Source: Dechloromonas sp. CZR5
Lineage (GTDB): Bacteria; Pseudomonadota; Gammaproteobacteria; Burkholderiales; Rhodocyclaceae
Assembly: GCF_008711155.1 (NCBI RefSeq)
Contig: NZ_VUYQ01000001.1
Coordinates: 186,001 to 250,000, forward strand
Length of the DNA stretch: 64,000 nt
Direction: 5' to 3'
The notes below the pieces were generated by a model. It worked only from the letters and a program-made list of their open reading frames with translations. It had not been told where the DNA came from and ran no database searches. Made by a program: the position numbers and the translations under genes. This document shows positions 61,256 through 64,000 of the stretch, one piece after another (position 1 is the first letter of the stretch; each line of letters starts with the position of its first letter).

Positions 61256-63484
61256 ATGCGCTTCCACTTTCCCGTCATCATCATCGACGAAGACTTCCGT
61301 TCCGAGAATGCCTCGGGTCTAGGCATCCGCGCGCTGGCCGAGGCGATCGAAAAGGAAGGCATGGAAGTGCTGGGTGTGACCAGTTACGGCGACCTGACCT
61401 CGTTCGCCCAGCAGCAGAGCCGCGCCTCGGCATTCATCCTGTCCATCGACGACGAGGAACTGGCGCTGGAACCGGAGGAAACGCTGGCCGAGTTGCGCGC
61501 CTTCGTCACCGAAATCCGCCACAAGAACGCCGAGATTCCCATCTTCCTGCACGGCGAGACGCGGACCAGCCGCCATATTCCGAACGACATCCTGCGCGAG
61601 CTGCACGGCTTCATCCACATGCACGAGGACACGCCGGAGTTCATCGCCCGCAACATCAAGCGCGAAGCCAATTCTTATCTCGACAGCCTGCCGCCGCCGT
61701 TCTTCCGCGCCCTGACGCACTACGCGGCCGATGGTTCCTATTCGTGGCACTGTCCCGGTCACTCGGGCGGCGTCGCCTTCCTGAAGAGCCCGGTCGGCCA
61801 GATGTTCCACCAGTTCTTCGGCGAGAACATGCTGCGAGCCGACGTCTGCAACGCGGTCGAGGAACTCGGCCAGCTGCTCGACCATACGGGACCGGTCGCC
61901 GCCTCCGAGCGCAACGCCGCACGTATCTTCAACTCGGATCACCTGTACTTCGTCACCAACGGCACATCGACCTCGAACAAGATCGTCTGGCACTCGACCG
62001 TGGCACCCGGCGACATCGTGGTTGTCGACCGCAACTGCCACAAGTCCATCCTGCACGCCATCATGATGACTGGCGCGATCCCCGTTTTCTTGATGCCGAC
62101 GCGCAACAATTTCGGCATCATCGGACCGATCCCGAAGAGCGAATTCGCCTGGGACAGCATCCAGAAGAAGATTGCCGCCAACCCGTTCATCGCCGACAAG
62201 AACGCCAAGCCGCGCGTGCTGACCATCACCCAGTCGACTTACGACGGCATCCTATACAACGTCGAGGACATCAAGGCCGAACTCGACGGCAAGATCGACA
62301 CCCTGCATTTCGACGAAGCCTGGCTGCCGCATGCCGCCTTCCACGACTTCTACGGCGACTACCACGCCATCGGCGCCGACCGCCCGCGCTGCAAGGAGTC
62401 GATGGTCTTTTCGACGCAATCGACGCACAAGCTGTTGGCCGGCCTTTCGCAGGCCTCGCAGATCCTCGTCCAGGATGCCGAGAACAACAAACTCGACCGC
62501 GACATCTTCAACGAGGCCTACCTGATGCATACCTCGACCTCGCCGCAGTACTCGATCATCGCCTCGTGCGACGTGGCGGCGGCGATGATGGAAGAGCCGG
62601 GCGGCACCGCGCTGGTCGAGGAGTCGATCACCGAAGCCCTGGATTTCCGCCGCGCCATGCGCAAGGTTGATGAGGAGTGGGGCGCCGACTGGTGGTTCAA
62701 GGTGTGGGGGCCGGACGACCTCTCCGAGGAGGGCATCGAGGAGCGCGACGCCTGGATGTTGAAGCCCGGTGAGCGTTGGCACGGGTTCAACAACCTGGCC
62801 GACGGCTTCAACATGCTCGACCCGATCAAGGCGACGATCATTACCCCGGGTCTCGACGTCGACGGCGACTTCGCCGACGAAATCGGCATCCCGGCCGCCA
62901 TCGTCACCAAGTATCTCGCCGAGCACGGCGTGATCGTCGAGAAGTGCGGCCTGTACAGCTTCTTCATCATGTTCACCATCGGCATCACCAAGGGCCGCTG
63001 GAATTCCCTGGTCACCGCACTGCAGCAGTTCAAGGACGACTACGACAAGAACCAGCCGCTGTGGAAGGTACTGCCGGAGTTCGTGCAGAAGAATCCGCGC
63101 TACGAGCGTGTCGGCCTGCGCGACCTGTGTACCCAGATTCACGGCGTGTACAAGAAGAACGATGTCGCCCGCCTGACGACCGAGATGTATCTGTCGGACA
63201 TGGTGCCGGCCATGCGTCCGGCCGACGCCTTTGCCAGGATGGCACACCGCGAGATCGAGCGCGTGCCGGTCGACGAGCTGGAAGGGCGGGTCACCGCCGT
63301 GTTGCTCACGCCCTACCCGCCGGGTATTCCGCTGCTCATCCCGGGGGAGCGCTTCAACAAGACCATCTGCAACTACCTGAAGTTCGCCCGCGAATTCAAT
63401 GCCACCTTCCCGGGTTTCGAGACCGACGTGCATGGTCTGGTCAAGGGCAAGGACGGCCGCTACTACGTCGATTGCGTGCGCTGA
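61256..63484 (+). CDS. Arginine/lysine/ornithine decarboxylase (PLP, AdiA-like)
   Basis: The 742-residue fold-type I decarboxylase forms polyamine precursors or consumes protons. It has the N-terminal wing domain, WHCPGHSGGVAFLKSP, FVTNGTSTSNK, the PLP-phosphate site DEAW, and the PLP lysine in STQSTHKLLAG at residue 392. Length and the region GERWHGFNNLADGFNMLDPIK resemble biodegradative arginine decarboxylase AdiA, but substrate specificity is not certain. GAGGA at 61242-61246 favours the ATG at 61256 over a TTG at 61247. Confidence 0.9.
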   Translation: MRFHFPVIIIDEDFRSENASGLGIRALAEAIEKEGMEVLGVTSYGDLTSFAQQQSRASAFILSIDDEELALEPEETLAELRAFVTEIRHKNAEIPIFLHGETRTSRHIPNDILRELHGFIHMHEDTPEFIARNIKREANSYLDSLPPPFFRALTHYAADGSYSWHCPGHSGGVAFLKSPVGQMFHQFFGENMLRADVCNAVEELGQLLDHTGPVAASERNAARIFNSDHLYFVTNGTSTSNKIVWHSTVAPGDIVVVDRNCHKSILHAIMMTGAIPVFLMPTRNNFGIIGPIPKSEFAWDSIQKKIAANPFIADKNAKPRVLTITQSTYDGILYNVEDIKAELDGKIDTLHFDEAWLPHAAFHDFYGDYHAIGADRPRCKESMVFSTQSTHKLLAGLSQASQILVQDAENNKLDRDIFNEAYLMHTSTSPQYSIIASCDVAAAMMEEPGGTALVEESITEALDFRRAMRKVDEEWGADWWFKVWGPDDLSEEGIEERDAWMLKPGERWHGFNNLADGFNMLDPIKATIITPGLDVDGDFADEIGIPAAIVTKYLAEHGVIVEKCGLYSFFIMFTIGITKGRWNSLVTALQQFKDDYDKNQPLWKVLPEFVQKNPRYERVGLRDLCTQIHGVYKKNDVARLTTEMYLSDMVPAMRPADAFARMAHREIERVPVDELEGRVTAVLLTPYPPGIPLLIPGERFNKTICNYLKFAREFNATFPGFETDVHGLVKGKDGRYYVDCVR

Positions 63485-63515
63485 GCGCGATTGCCGGATA
63501 GCTAGGTGTTGTGCA

Positions 63516-63539
63516 AATGCCCGCCTCGGCGGGTATTTT
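63516..63539. terminator. Terminator between decarboxylase and folA
   Basis: A stem of about 10 pairs (63516-63525 with 63528-63537, one G-T pair) and a short T-run end the decarboxylase transcript. A-rich bases on the left suggest it also serves the convergent folA gene. Confidence 0.7.
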
Positions 63540-63555
63540 GCTTGGTGCCGCCGTT

Positions 63556-64000
63556 TCAGCGCCGGCGATAGGTGACGAAGGCGTAACCCTCGCCAGGGGT
63601 GGTGGCCACCTTGTCCCAGATGGTGGCGGGAATTTCCGGGAACCAGGCATCGCCTTCCGGTTCGAGATCGACTTCGGTGATTTCCAGTCGATCGGCAAAG
63701 GCCATCGCCTGCCGGTAAATCTGCTCGCCGCCGATGACGAAAGCGGTTTCCGCGCTCGCCGCCAGGGCCAGCGCGGCCTCCAGCGAATCGGCCAGTTCGG
63801 CGCCGGGGGCGGCGTAGGCAGGCTGGCGGCTTATCACGATGTTGCGCCGGCCGGGCAGCGGACGAAAGCGCGGCGGCAGCGACTCCCAGGTCTTGCGCCC
63901 CATGATCACCGTCTGGCCGCTGGTCAGCGCCTTGAAATGCGCCATGTCGGCCGGGATGTTCCAGACCAGGGTGTTGTCTTTGCCGATGACCCGGTTATTG
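63556..64000 (-). CDS. folA: Dihydrofolate reductase, 5'-truncated by window edge
   Basis: Reduces dihydrofolate to tetrahydrofolate. The gene runs off the window: in-frame sequence beyond the first in-window ATG encodes NRVIGKDNTLVWNIPADM, the folate-binding N-terminal region. Further motifs are VIMGRKTWESLP, GRRNIVISRQ and AFVIGGEQIYRQA. The C-terminus TYRRR is complete. The normal length of about 160 residues means roughly 10 codons lie outside. Confidence 0.94.
   Translation of the reverse strand, partial: NNRVIGKDNTLVWNIPADMAHFKALTSGQTVIMGRKTWESLPPRFRPLPGRRNIVISRQPAYAAPGAELADSLEAALALAASAETAFVIGGEQIYRQAMAFADRLEITEVDLEPEGDAWFPEIPATIWDKVATTPGEGYAFVTYRRR

Overview
The window is a GC-rich, densely coded bacterial chromosome segment. 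I read it as a betaproteobacterium, probably Rhodocyclales (Dechloromonas/Azonexus/Azospira-like). The grounds are a long dcw division cluster running into lpxC, a DUF721 (DciA-like) gene, an M23 peptidase, secA and argJ, plus PEP-CTERM exported proteins and the general protein character. Class is fairly secure; genus is inference. No tRNA, rRNA, IS element, prophage or CRISPR array was seen. The window starts inside ftsI and ends inside a dihydrofolate reductase gene on the minus strand.

Region 1 (1-15.5 kb) is the peptidoglycan/division operon: ftsI (partial), murE, murF, mraY, murD, ftsW, murG, murC, ddl, ftsQ, ftsA, ftsZ, lpxC. Most junctions overlap by 1-4 bases, so translation is coupled. 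The exception is ftsW-murG, where a structured extra segment of about 107 bp carries a 36-codon ORF and repeats the end of ftsW in different, wholly synonymous codons.

Region 2 (15.5-24 kb) holds housekeeping genes: a small membrane protein, a DciA-like protein, an M23 envelope peptidase, secA, argJ, an AI-2E-family permease, a methyltransferase, apaG and rpe.

Region 3 (24-33 kb) is more accessory: two similar LysR regulators bracket gdhA and two small genes, followed by an Rnk-like RNA polymerase-binding protein, a phasin-like protein, a ComB-family phosphatase, two PEP-CTERM proteins (one a GDSL esterase) and an enoyl-CoA hydratase.

Region 4 (33-43 kb) has dnaE coupled to a WbuC-type cupin, a cytoplasmic chemoreceptor, a cadR/cadA-type heavy-metal efflux pair with a MerR-style promoter, a response regulator with an excisionase-like DNA-binding domain, and a peroxiredoxin.

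Region 5 (43-55.7 kb) is the most unusual. Five overlapping or abutting genes encode a DabA (DUF2309) zinc protein and four proton-pumping antiporter-like (NuoL/NuoM-type) membrane subunits. This is an enlarged version of the two-gene DAB inorganic-carbon uptake system. A FIST-domain protein, YjdM and a SulP anion transporter with its own divergent ribbon-helix-helix gene follow.

Region 6 (55.7-64 kb) has an AT-rich intergenic stretch with DnaA-box-like sites, then metG, an OmpR-type response regulator, the Mrp/ApbC Fe-S carrier, dcd, a large arginine/lysine/ornithine decarboxylase and folA (partial).
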